From assembly GCA_003219335.1 (NCBI GenBank), contig QHOF01000136.1, forward strand, positions 1 to 5,768: a DNA stretch of 5,768 bases. The letters are read 5' to 3'. The notes under the pieces were generated by a model that worked only from the letters and a program-made list of their open reading frames with translations, did no database searches and was not told the DNA's origin. Origin of the DNA: Verrucomicrobiota bacterium. GTDB taxonomy: Bacteria; Verrucomicrobiota; Verrucomicrobiia; Chthoniobacterales; UBA10450. The position numbers and the translations under genes were made by a program. Shown here one piece after another: positions 1 through 5,766 of the stretch. The stretch's first letter is position 1. Every line of letters begins with the position of its first letter.

Positions 1-234
1 GATTCACAAACTGCCACTGCGCAAATGGCAAGCTCAGACGCAGCGCCTGATGTCGAACCGGAAGCGGATTCGGCCGGCCGCGTCCGGCGGCGAGGGGCTC
101 CCGTGCAGCGCGCTCTTCCGGTTGCGACTCCTGCTCCGCGCCGCAACTTCTTTGAGCGACTCTTCGGAATACGTCCGCAACCGGCGCCTGCGCCGCCGCC
201 GCAGCCTACCCGCCGGCGCGGAACACCACGATGA
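1..234 (+). CDS. C-terminal tail of an unidentified protein (5' end outside window)
   Basis: The frame is open from the first base to a TGA at 232-234, giving 77 visible codons, so this is most likely the end of a gene that starts upstream. A Met at position 25 is probably internal, because no Shine-Dalgarno precedes it. The visible chain is of low complexity: an acidic Ala/Asp/Glu stretch, then an Arg/Ala/Pro-rich stretch, a short amphipathic motif RRNFFERLFGIRP, and a PAPAPPPQPTRRR end. This looks like a disordered, basic cytoplasmic tail rather than a folded domain, and no catalytic motif can be seen. The family cannot be named from this piece. In several bacteria cell-shape genes (mreCD, mrdA, rodA) sit just before an RNase E/G gene, so a tail of such a protein is possible, but that is inference from neighbourhood only. 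The stop lies 72 bp before the preferred RNase start, which fits co-transcription. Confidence 0.55.
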   Translation, partial: DSQTATAQMASSDAAPDVEPEADSAGRVRRRGAPVQRALPVATPAPRRNFFERLFGIRPQPAPAPPPQPTRRRGTPR

Positions 235-306
235 ACCATCAGTCAGAACCACTGCGGCAGGACGTATCGGCAGTCTGGCCTATGATTGATCAACCTCTTC
301 AATTTT

Positions 307-1881
307 ATGATAGACAAAGTAAGAAAGATTTTGGGCCTCCCTTCACGCAAGACCGGCAACAAACTGATACTGAGCGTGGAAAAACTCGAGACTCGCGTCG
401 CGCTGCTCGAGAATGGCCGCCTCGAGGAATACAGCGTCGAGCGTAGGACCTCGCGCAACATCGTCGGGAGCATTTACAAGGGCAAAGTCAAAAACATCGA
501 GATGGGTTTGAAGGCGATGTTTGTTGACATCGGCTTCGAAAAAAACGCCTTCCTTCATTTTTGGGATGCGATCCCGGCCGCACTGGACAGCGGCATTGAA
601 GAAATCGATCGCCGCGCGAGCAAGCGGCCTCGAAAACGGATCACCGTAAAAGACATACCCAGTATTTACCCCGTGGGCTCGGATGTCATCGTGCAGGTGA
701 CTAAAGGCCCGATCGGCACGAAGGGGCCAAGGGTAACGACCAATCTCAGTTTTGCCGGGCGCTACCTGGTGCTGATGCCCTTCAGTGATCGCAGCGGTAT
801 CTCACGAAAAATCGAGAACCCCAAAGAACGCGAGCGGCTGCGCAAGATTCTGCGCGAACTGGATATTCCCGAAGGTGTCGGCGTCATCATTCGCACGGTC
901 GGCGAAGGCCAGCGGGCAAGATATTTCGTGCGCGATCTGCGTTTTCTTCTTGATCAGTGGGCAAAAGTCGAGAAGGCCATTCGCGAAAAACCAGCTCCCT
1001 GCCGGGTCTTTGAGGAACCGGACCTGGTTGAGCGAACCGTGCGCGATTTTCTGACCGAAGAAATCGACGAGGTCGTTTGCGATGACCGCGCAGCGACGGA
1101 CAGGATGATCGAAATGATTGGCGAGATTTCCCGGCGCGCGCGGAACCGGGTCCGCTTTTATGATAGCGCGACGCCGATCTTCGAAACGTACGGTGTGCAA
1201 AAACAAATCGACGATGCTTTCCATCGGCAGGTTTGGTTGAAGTGTGGTGGCTATATCGTGATCGATGAAACCGAAGCGTTGGTAGCGATTGATGTGAATA
1301 CTGGCCGCAACAAAGGCGGGCGCGATGTGGAGAAAACAATTTTGCAGACGAACCTCGAGGCGGCAGATGAAATCGCGCGTCAGCTCCGGTTACGAAACAT
1401 CGGCGGGTTGATCATCGCCGATTTCATCGACATGAAGAGCCGCAAAGATCAACAGGCAGTTTACAGTTTGATGAAGGAACGGCTCAGACGCGACAAAGCC
1501 AGGACGCATGTTCTCCCCATTTCGCAGCTTGGCCTAATGGAAATGACGCGGCAGCGGGCACAGGAAAGCCTCAGCGAGACAATCTATCAGAACTGCCCCT
1601 ACTGCGGCGGCCGCGGGGTGGTGAAAACCTCCATGACCACAAGCGTGGAATTGCACCGGACTCTCAACACGGTCATGCGCAAATACCAGGACAGCATCCA
1701 CGACATTCGCGTGATTCTAAACCCCGACGTCTTGAAGCGATTAAAAGAGGAAGACGAAGAACTATTGGTGGAGCTGGAGCGCCGTTATGCAGGTCGTCTG
1801 GTGTTCCGTGGCGACCCGACGTTTCACCATGAGAAGTTTCTCATTACGGACGCGACTACGGGAGTGGAACTAAAACCCTAA
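307..1881 (+). CDS. rng: Rne/Rng family ribonuclease (RNase G type)
   Basis: Endoribonuclease of the RNase E/G family, which cuts single-stranded AU-rich RNA in rRNA maturation and mRNA decay in the cytoplasm. The product is 524 aa, near RNase G size (about 490) and without the long scaffold tail of E. coli RNase E. An S1 RNA-binding domain begins at about residue 52 (GSIYKGKV...AMFVDIG...AFLH) and carries a charged insertion at about 86-122. The catalytic core has D329 and N331 in AIDVNTGR and D372 in IADFIDM. The Asp spacing of 43 equals D303-D346 of E. coli RNase E. The zinc-link C430PYC433 lies 58 residues later, again as in RNase E. The start is uncertain. ATG 307 is chosen; TTG 286, directly after an in-frame TGA (283-285), would add seven residues. 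Neither has a Shine-Dalgarno. About 20 basic residues precede the usual family start. The gene probably shares a transcript with the one upstream. Confidence 0.95.
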   Translation: MIDKVRKILGLPSRKTGNKLILSVEKLETRVALLENGRLEEYSVERRTSRNIVGSIYKGKVKNIEMGLKAMFVDIGFEKNAFLHFWDAIPAALDSGIEEIDRRASKRPRKRITVKDIPSIYPVGSDVIVQVTKGPIGTKGPRVTTNLSFAGRYLVLMPFSDRSGISRKIENPKERERLRKILRELDIPEGVGVIIRTVGEGQRARYFVRDLRFLLDQWAKVEKAIREKPAPCRVFEEPDLVERTVRDFLTEEIDEVVCDDRAATDRMIEMIGEISRRARNRVRFYDSATPIFETYGVQKQIDDAFHRQVWLKCGGYIVIDETEALVAIDVNTGRNKGGRDVEKTILQTNLEAADEIARQLRLRNIGGLIIADFIDMKSRKDQQAVYSLMKERLRRDKARTHVLPISQLGLMEMTRQRAQESLSETIYQNCPYCGGRGVVKTSMTTSVELHRTLNTVMRKYQDSIHDIRVILNPDVLKRLKEEDEELLVELERRYAGRLVFRGDPTFHHEKFLITDATTGVELKP

Positions 1882-1982
1882 CGTGGTTGAGCAGGTGTCA
1901 AAAAAAGCTTGCAATCTTCGCCGCCCCGGCTCAGACTCGCGGCATCCAGACACAGGATGCGGAATTCGTTATTGACTTTACG

Positions 1983-1999
1983 CTCCAAAATGTTTGGAG
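1983..1999. promoter_or_regulatory. Perfect 7-bp inverted repeat in the 5' region of the barrel gene
   Basis: CTCCAAA and TTTGGAG are exact reverse complements separated by ATG. The repeat ends 31 bp before the start codon at 2031. It could be an operator for a dimeric regulator or, if transcribed, a short 5'-UTR hairpin that hides the GGAGG at 1996-2000. A TTGACT at 1972-1977 just upstream resembles a -35 box, but no good -10 lies 16-18 bp from it, so the promoter is not placed. The symmetry is seen directly; the role is inference. Confidence 0.4.
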
Positions 2000-2020
2000 G
2001 GTAAAAGGAAACTTAACCAA

Positions 2021-2025
2021 AGGAG
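2021..2025 (+). promoter_or_regulatory. Shine-Dalgarno that fixes the start of the barrel gene
   Basis: AGGAG lies five bases before ATG 2031, in a purine-rich context (AAAGGAGAAATA). It supports starting translation at 2031, directly before a clear signal peptide. The same frame is open back to 1887, but no such site is found there. Confidence 0.85.
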
Positions 2026-2030
2026 AAATA

Positions 2031-2750
2031 ATGAAAAGATTAGTGTTATGCCTGTTAGGGTTCGGGGTGATCGCTTCGGCCGCTTTTGCCGGAGAGACCT
2101 ATTCGGGGAAAGAGACGAAGCAGGTAGCGCCGCCTCCGTGCCCGGAGTGGTACGCCGATAACGAGTTTAACGTCAGTCTGTGGGGAACCTACGTTTTCAC
2201 CGGGAGCAAGTGGGAAGCCGACAGGTACCTTGAAGCCGATCACGCCTGGGGCGGTGGTATCGATTTCAAATACTTCTTTCACCGTTATTTCGGTGTTGGT
2301 ATTGAAGGTTTTGGCCTCGATGCGAGACAGGCGCGCGAAAATGTCTTCGTCGATCTGAGCGACGGGATTTCTTCCCGCAGCTTTGAAAACCACCGCGAGG
2401 CGGTGGGATCTGTGCTAGGTACATTCACGCTGCGTTACCCGATCCACTGCACGCGCTTCTCACCTTACATCTGGGGTGGCTTCGGCGGGATCTTTGGCGG
2501 GGGCCAGAGGCCGATCAATCGATGGGTTCGCGAGGGGGGAACCATCGCCCAAGGCGGCGAGGGCTTCGACATTTTTGAGACAGTTGGTCATACAGATAGC
2601 GAGACAAGCATAATGGGCCAGGTCGGCGGCGGCATGGAAGTGCGTCTCACCCCGCATATCGGCTGGGTCAGTGACTTCAGCTGGAATTTTGTGGATGGTC
2701 CGAAAAACAACTTTGGCATGGCCCGCACCGGCGTGAACTTCGCCTTCTAA
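2031..2750 (+). CDS. Secreted outer-membrane beta-barrel protein
   Basis: A 239-aa protein with a classical signal peptide: MKR, a hydrophobic core LVLCLLGFGVIASA, and a likely cut after AFA at residue 20 (AFA|GETYSG). The mature chain starts with a short linker containing PPPCPEW, then shows alternating aromatic/hydrophobic stretches (FNVSLWGTYVF, WGGGIDFKYFF, FGVGIEGFGL, AVGSVLGTFTLRY, SPYIWGGFGGIFGGG, SIMGQVGGGMEVRL, IGWVSDFSWNFV). It ends in GVNFAF. A terminal aromatic residue on the last strand is the usual outer-membrane insertion signal. Size and pattern suggest a small OmpA/OmpW-like barrel of about eight strands, with glycine-rich loops. No OmpA peptidoglycan-binding domain is present. 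The opening resembles barrel proteins I associate with Verrucomicrobiota. The strong Shine-Dalgarno and the terminator behind it suggest a well-expressed, single-gene transcript. Substrate or pore role is unknown. Confidence 0.82.
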   Translation: MKRLVLCLLGFGVIASAAFAGETYSGKETKQVAPPPCPEWYADNEFNVSLWGTYVFTGSKWEADRYLEADHAWGGGIDFKYFFHRYFGVGIEGFGLDARQARENVFVDLSDGISSRSFENHREAVGSVLGTFTLRYPIHCTRFSPYIWGGFGGIFGGGQRPINRWVREGGTIAQGGEGFDIFETVGHTDSETSIMGQVGGGMEVRLTPHIGWVSDFSWNFVDGPKNNFGMARTGVNFAF

Positions 2751-2775
2751 AACAGCAGCAATAGCATTTGCTAGA

Positions 2776-2808
2776 GCGGCGTCCGCAACAAACGGACGCC
2801 GCTTTTTT
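2776..2808 (+). terminator. Rho-independent terminator after the barrel gene
   Basis: A perfect 10-bp GC-rich stem (GCGGCGTCCG at 2776-2785 with CGGACGCCGC at 2793-2802) closes a 7-base loop, CAACAAA, and is followed directly by six T residues. It starts 25 bases after the stop codon at 2750. There is no matching A-run on the 5' side, so it should act on the plus strand only. It separates the barrel gene from the thiamine genes. Confidence 0.95.
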
Positions 2809-2842
2809 GTACCCGCAGCGCGAGGATCGGCCCCGAAATACC

Positions 2843-2870
2843 GGAGGGCGTAATGGCTTTTCTAAGCTAA
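2843..2870 (+). promoter_or_regulatory. Possible leader mini-ORF (MAFLS) with its own ribosome binding site before thiH
   Basis: GGAGGG at 2843-2848 is the best Shine-Dalgarno between the terminator and thiH. It lies five bases (counted from GGAGG) before ATG 2853, but that ATG opens only five codons (Met-Ala-Phe-Leu-Ser) before TAA at 2868-2870. The stop falls four bases before TTG 2875, an in-frame alternative start of thiH, so coupled re-initiation is possible. Other readings are chance, or a small lesion that moved an old thiH start out of frame. The site is seen directly; translation of the peptide is not shown. Confidence 0.3.
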
Positions 2871-2919
2871 AGTATTGATTGGCGTTTGCGAACGCTGGCC
2901 TGAGCACGAAATTATCCTG

Positions 2920-4053
2920 ATGTCTTTCGTCGAAACCTTGGACAATTTGGCTCTGAGGAAATCGGAGCTCGTCCAACGTTTCGAGCAACTGATCGCCCCG
3001 AAATCGGATCAGGAACTCGAAGCGATGGCGCGGACTTCGCGCTTGCTCACTCTGCAAAATTTTGGACGCACGATGCGGCTGTTCGCGCCGCTCTATCTTT
3101 CCAATGAATGCATCAACAATTGCCGGTATTGCGGTTTCTCGCGCGATAATCCGATCCTTCGCGTCACGCTTGGCGTCGATGAAGTCGTTGCCGAAGCGCA
3201 GCATCTCGCCCGCCAGGGATTTCGCCAGATTCTTCTCGTAGCGGGCGAGCACCCCAAATTTGTGAGTCGCGATTACCTTGCCGAATGCGTCCGCGCGCTC
3301 GCGCCCGATTTTTCGTCAATTTCCATCGAGGTCGGCCCCATGGAGATGGAGGATTATGTGCCGATCATCGAAGCTGGCGGGGAAGGCCTCGTCGTTTACC
3401 AGGAAACCTACAATCGCGATGTCTATGCCGAGATGCACACCGCCGGGCCGAAACGCGATTTCAATTTCCGGCTGGATTGCGCCGAGCGCGGTTACGCAGC
3501 CGGTTTTCGCCGGCTCGGCATCGGCGCGCTGATCGGTTTATCGCGCTGGCAGGATGAAGCCATCGCCCTGGCAGCGCACCTAGAATATTTATTTAAGCAC
3601 TGTTGGCAGGGGCAAATCAGTGTGAGCTTGCCGCAGCTGCGTCCGGCCGCCGGCGGATTTCGTCCACTTTTCTCGATGACTGATCGCGAACTGGTGCAAT
3701 TGGTCTGCGCCTTGCGGATTACTTTCCCGCAGCTCGGCATCGTCTTGAGCACGCGTGAGCGCGCGTTGCTGCGGGATTCTTTGGTCCTGCTCGGAGTGAC
3801 GATGATGAGCGCAGGTAGCCACACCGAGCCGGGCGGTTACACCCGGCAAGGCCGCGAACATTTGCATCGCACTGTGCGCGGTCGTATCATTGCGCCCGAA
3901 AACCAGGACGGTGAAGATCAACTTGCCACCGGCCAATTCGAGATCAGTGACGAACGTTCCCCGGCCGAAATCGCCGCAGTCCTGCGCAACTGCGGATTCG
4001 AACCGGTTTGGAAAGATTGGGACCAAGCGCTCCAAGGAGCGACGGCTTCCTAG
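2920..4053 (+). CDS. thiH: 2-iminoacetate synthase ThiH (radical SAM tyrosine lyase)
   Basis: Radical SAM enzyme that splits tyrosine into p-cresol and dehydroglycine (2-iminoacetate), the glycine-derived part of the thiamine thiazole ring, which ThiG uses together with ThiS thiocarboxylate. From ATG 2920 the product is 377 aa, the same length as E. coli ThiH. The [4Fe-4S] motif C64INNC68RYC71 follows APLYLSNE, as in ThiH. Other family hallmarks are LLVAGEH, VVYQETYNRDVY, GIGALIGLSRW, SVSLPQLRP, STRE, TEPGGY and the closing EPVWKDWD. The C-terminal cysteine cluster of the relative HydG is absent. A somewhat longer stretch than in E. coli lies between TEPGGY and the C-terminal helix. The start is not certain: ATG 2920 lacks a good Shine-Dalgarno, and TTG 2875 would add 15 residues. 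No THI-box is visible upstream. The last codons and the stop fall inside a hairpin repeat. thiS follows 43 bp later. Confidence 0.95.
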   Translation: MSFVETLDNLALRKSELVQRFEQLIAPKSDQELEAMARTSRLLTLQNFGRTMRLFAPLYLSNECINNCRYCGFSRDNPILRVTLGVDEVVAEAQHLARQGFRQILLVAGEHPKFVSRDYLAECVRALAPDFSSISIEVGPMEMEDYVPIIEAGGEGLVVYQETYNRDVYAEMHTAGPKRDFNFRLDCAERGYAAGFRRLGIGALIGLSRWQDEAIALAAHLEYLFKHCWQGQISVSLPQLRPAAGGFRPLFSMTDRELVQLVCALRITFPQLGIVLSTRERALLRDSLVLLGVTMMSAGSHTEPGGYTRQGREHLHRTVRGRIIAPENQDGEDQLATGQFEISDERSPAEIAAVLRNCGFEPVWKDWDQALQGATAS

Positions 4054-4064
4054 CCGTCGCTTGG
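4032..4064. repeat. REP-like hairpin 1, spanning the thiH stop codon
   Basis: GCGACGGCT (4039-4047) and AGCCGTCGC (4052-4060) form a perfect 9-bp stem around TCCT. CCAA (4032-4035) and TTGG (4061-4064) can extend it past a three-base GGA bulge. The thiH stop TAG (4051-4053) lies at the loop/stem edge, so the final thiH residues are encoded by the repeat. The core ACGGCT/AGCCGT recurs in the next hairpin, which makes the pair resemble a twin REP palindrome. No U-run follows, so it is not a standard terminator. Confidence 0.6.
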
Positions 4065-4066
4065 AC

Positions 4067-4088
4067 ATGACGGCTGGGAAGCCGTCAT
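4067..4088. repeat. REP-like hairpin 2, just before thiS
   Basis: ATGACGGCT (4067-4075) and AGCCGTCAT (4080-4088) form a perfect 9-bp stem with loop GGGA. It shares the GACGGCT/AGCCGTC core with hairpin 1 and follows it after six bases, with the same 22-base length and four-base loop. It ends eight bases before the thiS ATG and fills the place where a ribosome binding site would be expected. In the transcript it could limit thiS translation or shield the upstream mRNA from exonucleases; both are inference. Confidence 0.6.
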
Positions 4089-4096
4089 TCCTTGTA

Positions 4097-4297
4097 ATGA
4101 AAATTTCACTCAACGGCGAAACCGTTGATACCCGCGAAGCCAAAACGATCGCGGAGCTGATCGATCGTTATCAATTGCCGCCACAATCCATTTTGGTCGA
4201 ACACAACGGCCTCGCCGTCCATCGCCATGAATGGGCGGAGCGATCATTATCCGACGGCGACCACGTCGAATTCATCCGCGTCGTCGCCGGCGGGTAG
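4097..4297 (+). CDS. thiS: Sulfur carrier protein ThiS
   Basis: Small ubiquitin-fold sulfur carrier of thiamine biosynthesis. Its C-terminal glycine is adenylated by ThiF, turned into a thiocarboxylate, and used by ThiG to put sulfur into the thiazole ring. The product is 66 aa, the same length as E. coli ThiS. It opens with MKISLNGE, the usual first strand, has the helix KTIAELIDRYQL, then ILVEHNGLAVHRHEWAE, the DGDHVEFIRVV strand and the terminal Gly-Gly that the chemistry needs. ATG 4097 is chosen on family length and the MKI start. ATG 4067 is in frame but would add ten residues encoded by the hairpin repeat. No clear Shine-Dalgarno precedes 4097, so translation may depend on coupling to thiH, 43 bp upstream. 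Family members without thiamine context include MoaD; the adjacent thiH and the MKISLNGE start favour ThiS. thiG and thiF are not next to it here. Confidence 0.93.
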   Translation: MKISLNGETVDTREAKTIAELIDRYQLPPQSILVEHNGLAVHRHEWAERSLSDGDHVEFIRVVAGG

Positions 4298-4319
4298 CAA
4301 AATAAAATACTCGGTTTTT
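4291..4319 (+). terminator. Weak possible terminator after thiS
   Basis: CGGGTA (4291-4296) can pair with TACTCG (4308-4313) as a 6-bp stem with one G-U pair and an 11-base A-rich loop, followed by G and five T residues. The stem starts inside the thiS stop region. It is much weaker than the terminator at 2776-2808, but the place is right: the end of thiS facing a convergent gene. Confidence 0.3.
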
Positions 4320-4342
4320 GTGTAGACAGGGGTCGGGTCTCA

Positions 4343-5737
4343 CTAAGCCTGAGCGGCACTTTTCACGACCACGCGCATTCCGTCGGTTTGAATAACGGTG
4401 ACGGGGGTTTTCGGGGCGATGAATTCGCCTTCGGTGACGACATCGACAACGTGATCGGCGAAACGCGCTTTGCCGCTCGGTCGCAAGACGGTCACCGCAG
4501 TACCCTGCATTCCGGGCGTGAGCGCGAGCGCAGTCGCGAATTGTCTTGGCACCCCGGCGAGCGATGGGCCGGGCGGATTTGAATCCATCAGGGCGAACTG
4601 CCGGTAGATGCTCGTGCGCGGGAGATAGCGTGCGAGGAGGGCGATGACGATAAACGCGCCCACGATCGCGATGAACATGTTAAGCAAAGGCATCGCCAGC
4701 ATCTTGCCGGTTGGGAAAAAGTTCTGGCCGGGGTAGCGATCAACCATCGTCCAGAGCAGTGACGCAAGCATAAGGAACACGCCGACAACACCGAAAACGA
4801 TTGTGGTGTGCGCGAAGAAAAGTATTTCGATCAACACGAGCACCATTCCGAGAATGAACAGCGCGACGACCTCCCAGCCAGCGAGCCCCGCCAGGTAATG
4901 GCCGAGAAAGAAGAGCGCGAAACAAACCGCGGAGATAATTCCGGGCCACGTCACGCCGGGGATTTTGAACTCCAAATACGCGCCAAGAATTCCGAGCAGC
5001 AGCAGCAGAGGCGCAAGCGCGGTGATCCAAAAGGCGATCTGCTCGAACCCAGTGGGTTCGATCGTGACGACGTTACCCGTAAGTCCGGCCTTTTTCGTTA
5101 GATCAGCAATCGAATCAGCGACGCCTTCTGCGAGCAACAGCTTGCCATTGATTCGTTCGGTTGCTTCCTGCGCATTCAGAGTGAGGACAGCGCCGTTGGG
5201 ATGAATGACGCGGTCTCCGATTTTCACTTCTTTGTCCCTGTTCATGAACGCCTCAGCGATGTCGGGATTGTGGCCGTTCTTGATCGCCGAACCACGGATG
5301 AGTGCAGACCAATACGAAATCGTCTTCTCCTTCGCAGTGGCAGGTAGGTCTTCGCCTGTCGGAAGAATCGGCGCGGCTGCGCCAATGGCGCTCACGGGTG
5401 CCATGTAAATGTGTTGCGTGGCGATGGCCATGAGCGCGCCGGCCGAGCCCGCGTTGGTGTCGATGAATGTGTAAGTAGGAATTCTTGTTTGGTTGAGCGC
5501 GTTCACGATGCCAGCCGCTGTATCGAGTCGGCCACCGTATGTGTTCATGTCGAAAATGATCGCGGAAGCTTCGTTGCTCTCGGCCGTTTTCACCGCGCGG
5601 CGCAAAAACGCCAGGAGCGAAGGCGCAACTTCGCCACGCAACGCCACCACGGCGACATCGCCTTTGTGAATGCTGTCGCGGGCGTGGACGCTTGAGACCG
5701 TAAGCAGCGAGATTGCGATTCCACACATGCTCGTCAT
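4343..5737 (-). CDS. nfeD: Long-form NfeD: membrane-bound ClpP-class serine protease with C-terminal OB fold
   Basis: Three-part NfeD protein of 464 aa from ATG 5737. An N-terminal hydrophobic signal ends near VHA at 19. A periplasmic ClpP/SppA-like protease domain covers about 25-215, with FDMNTYGGR at 62-70 (the usual DTPGG loop), the likely nucleophile S98 in AGSAGAL, and a Lys at 136 or 138 as candidate partner. Five hydrophobic helices lie at about 234-257, 265-284, 288-308, 311-330 and 350-371, including the family motif LLLLLGILGAYLEFKIPG. A cytoplasmic OB-fold follows at about 408-458 (GMQGTAVTVLRPSGKARF...VVVK). Relatives cut the C-terminus of stomatin (SPFH) proteins; no SPFH gene is visible here. 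The gene converges on thiS, 45 bp apart. From ATG 5737 the signal lacks a basic residue, and the frame is open to the window edge (reading SRLCFASLG upstream), so the true start may lie outside; ATG 5728 is another option. Confidence 0.92.
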   Translation of the reverse strand: MTSMCGIAISLLTVSSVHARDSIHKGDVAVVALRGEVAPSLLAFLRRAVKTAESNEASAIIFDMNTYGGRLDTAAGIVNALNQTRIPTYTFIDTNAGSAGALMAIATQHIYMAPVSAIGAAAPILPTGEDLPATAKEKTISYWSALIRGSAIKNGHNPDIAEAFMNRDKEVKIGDRVIHPNGAVLTLNAQEATERINGKLLLAEGVADSIADLTKKAGLTGNVVTIEPTGFEQIAFWITALAPLLLLLGILGAYLEFKIPGVTWPGIISAVCFALFFLGHYLAGLAGWEVVALFILGMVLVLIEILFFAHTTIVFGVVGVFLMLASLLWTMVDRYPGQNFFPTGKMLAMPLLNMFIAIVGAFIVIALLARYLPRTSIYRQFALMDSNPPGPSLAGVPRQFATALALTPGMQGTAVTVLRPSGKARFADHVVDVVTEGEFIAPKTPVTVIQTDGMRVVVKSAAQA

Positions 5738-5766
5738 TCCCAGCGAAGCGAAGCAAAGTCGGGAAA
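5736..5766. repeat. REP-like inverted repeat at the 5' end of nfeD
   Basis: TTCCC (5737-5741) and GGGAA (5761-5765) are inverted around a stretch made of a short tandem array, GCGAA GCGAA GCAAA (5743-5757). The sequence recalls the dispersed 'GTCATTCCC...GGGAA' type of intergenic palindrome common in many genomes. It covers the first nfeD ATG. Only one copy is in the window, so its repeat nature is inference. Confidence 0.3.

Noticed and set aside
231..446. 71-codon plus-strand ORF whose ATG overlaps the stop of the first gene (ATGA)
   Set aside because: It runs for most of its length inside the RNase gene in another frame and its product is a low-complexity, polar string. The ATGA overlap hints at coupling or a one-base frameshift joining it to the RNase, but nothing in the sequence confirms this.
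1972..2007. Sigma-70 promoter using TTGACT at 1972-1977
   Set aside because: No acceptable -10 at 16-18 bp; the nearest AT-rich match (TAAAAG, 2002-2007) is 24 bp away. A Bacteroidota-type TAnnTTTG reading also has wrong spacing.
1887..2030. N-terminal extension of the barrel gene to TTG 1887 (287 aa)
   Set aside because: It would bury the clear signal peptide 48 residues inside the protein and ignore the strong AGGAG before ATG 2031.
4039..4088. Intrinsic terminator between thiH and thiS
   Set aside because: Stems are strong, but no T-run follows either one, and thiS lies directly behind in the same pathway.
3890..4096. Extended thiS (135 aa) starting inside thiH
   Set aside because: The extra 69 residues overlap thiH and the hairpins and have no family counterpart; ThiS is about 66 aa and starts at MKISLNGE.
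3589..4143. 184-codon minus-strand ORF opposite thiH and thiS
   Set aside because: Shadow of the thiH coding frame; no recognisable domain and no ribosome binding site, while thiH is certain.
5253..5756. 167-codon minus-strand ORF overlapping nfeD
   Set aside because: Lies in another frame of the same strand as the certain nfeD gene; Arg/His-rich composition typical of an out-of-frame translation.
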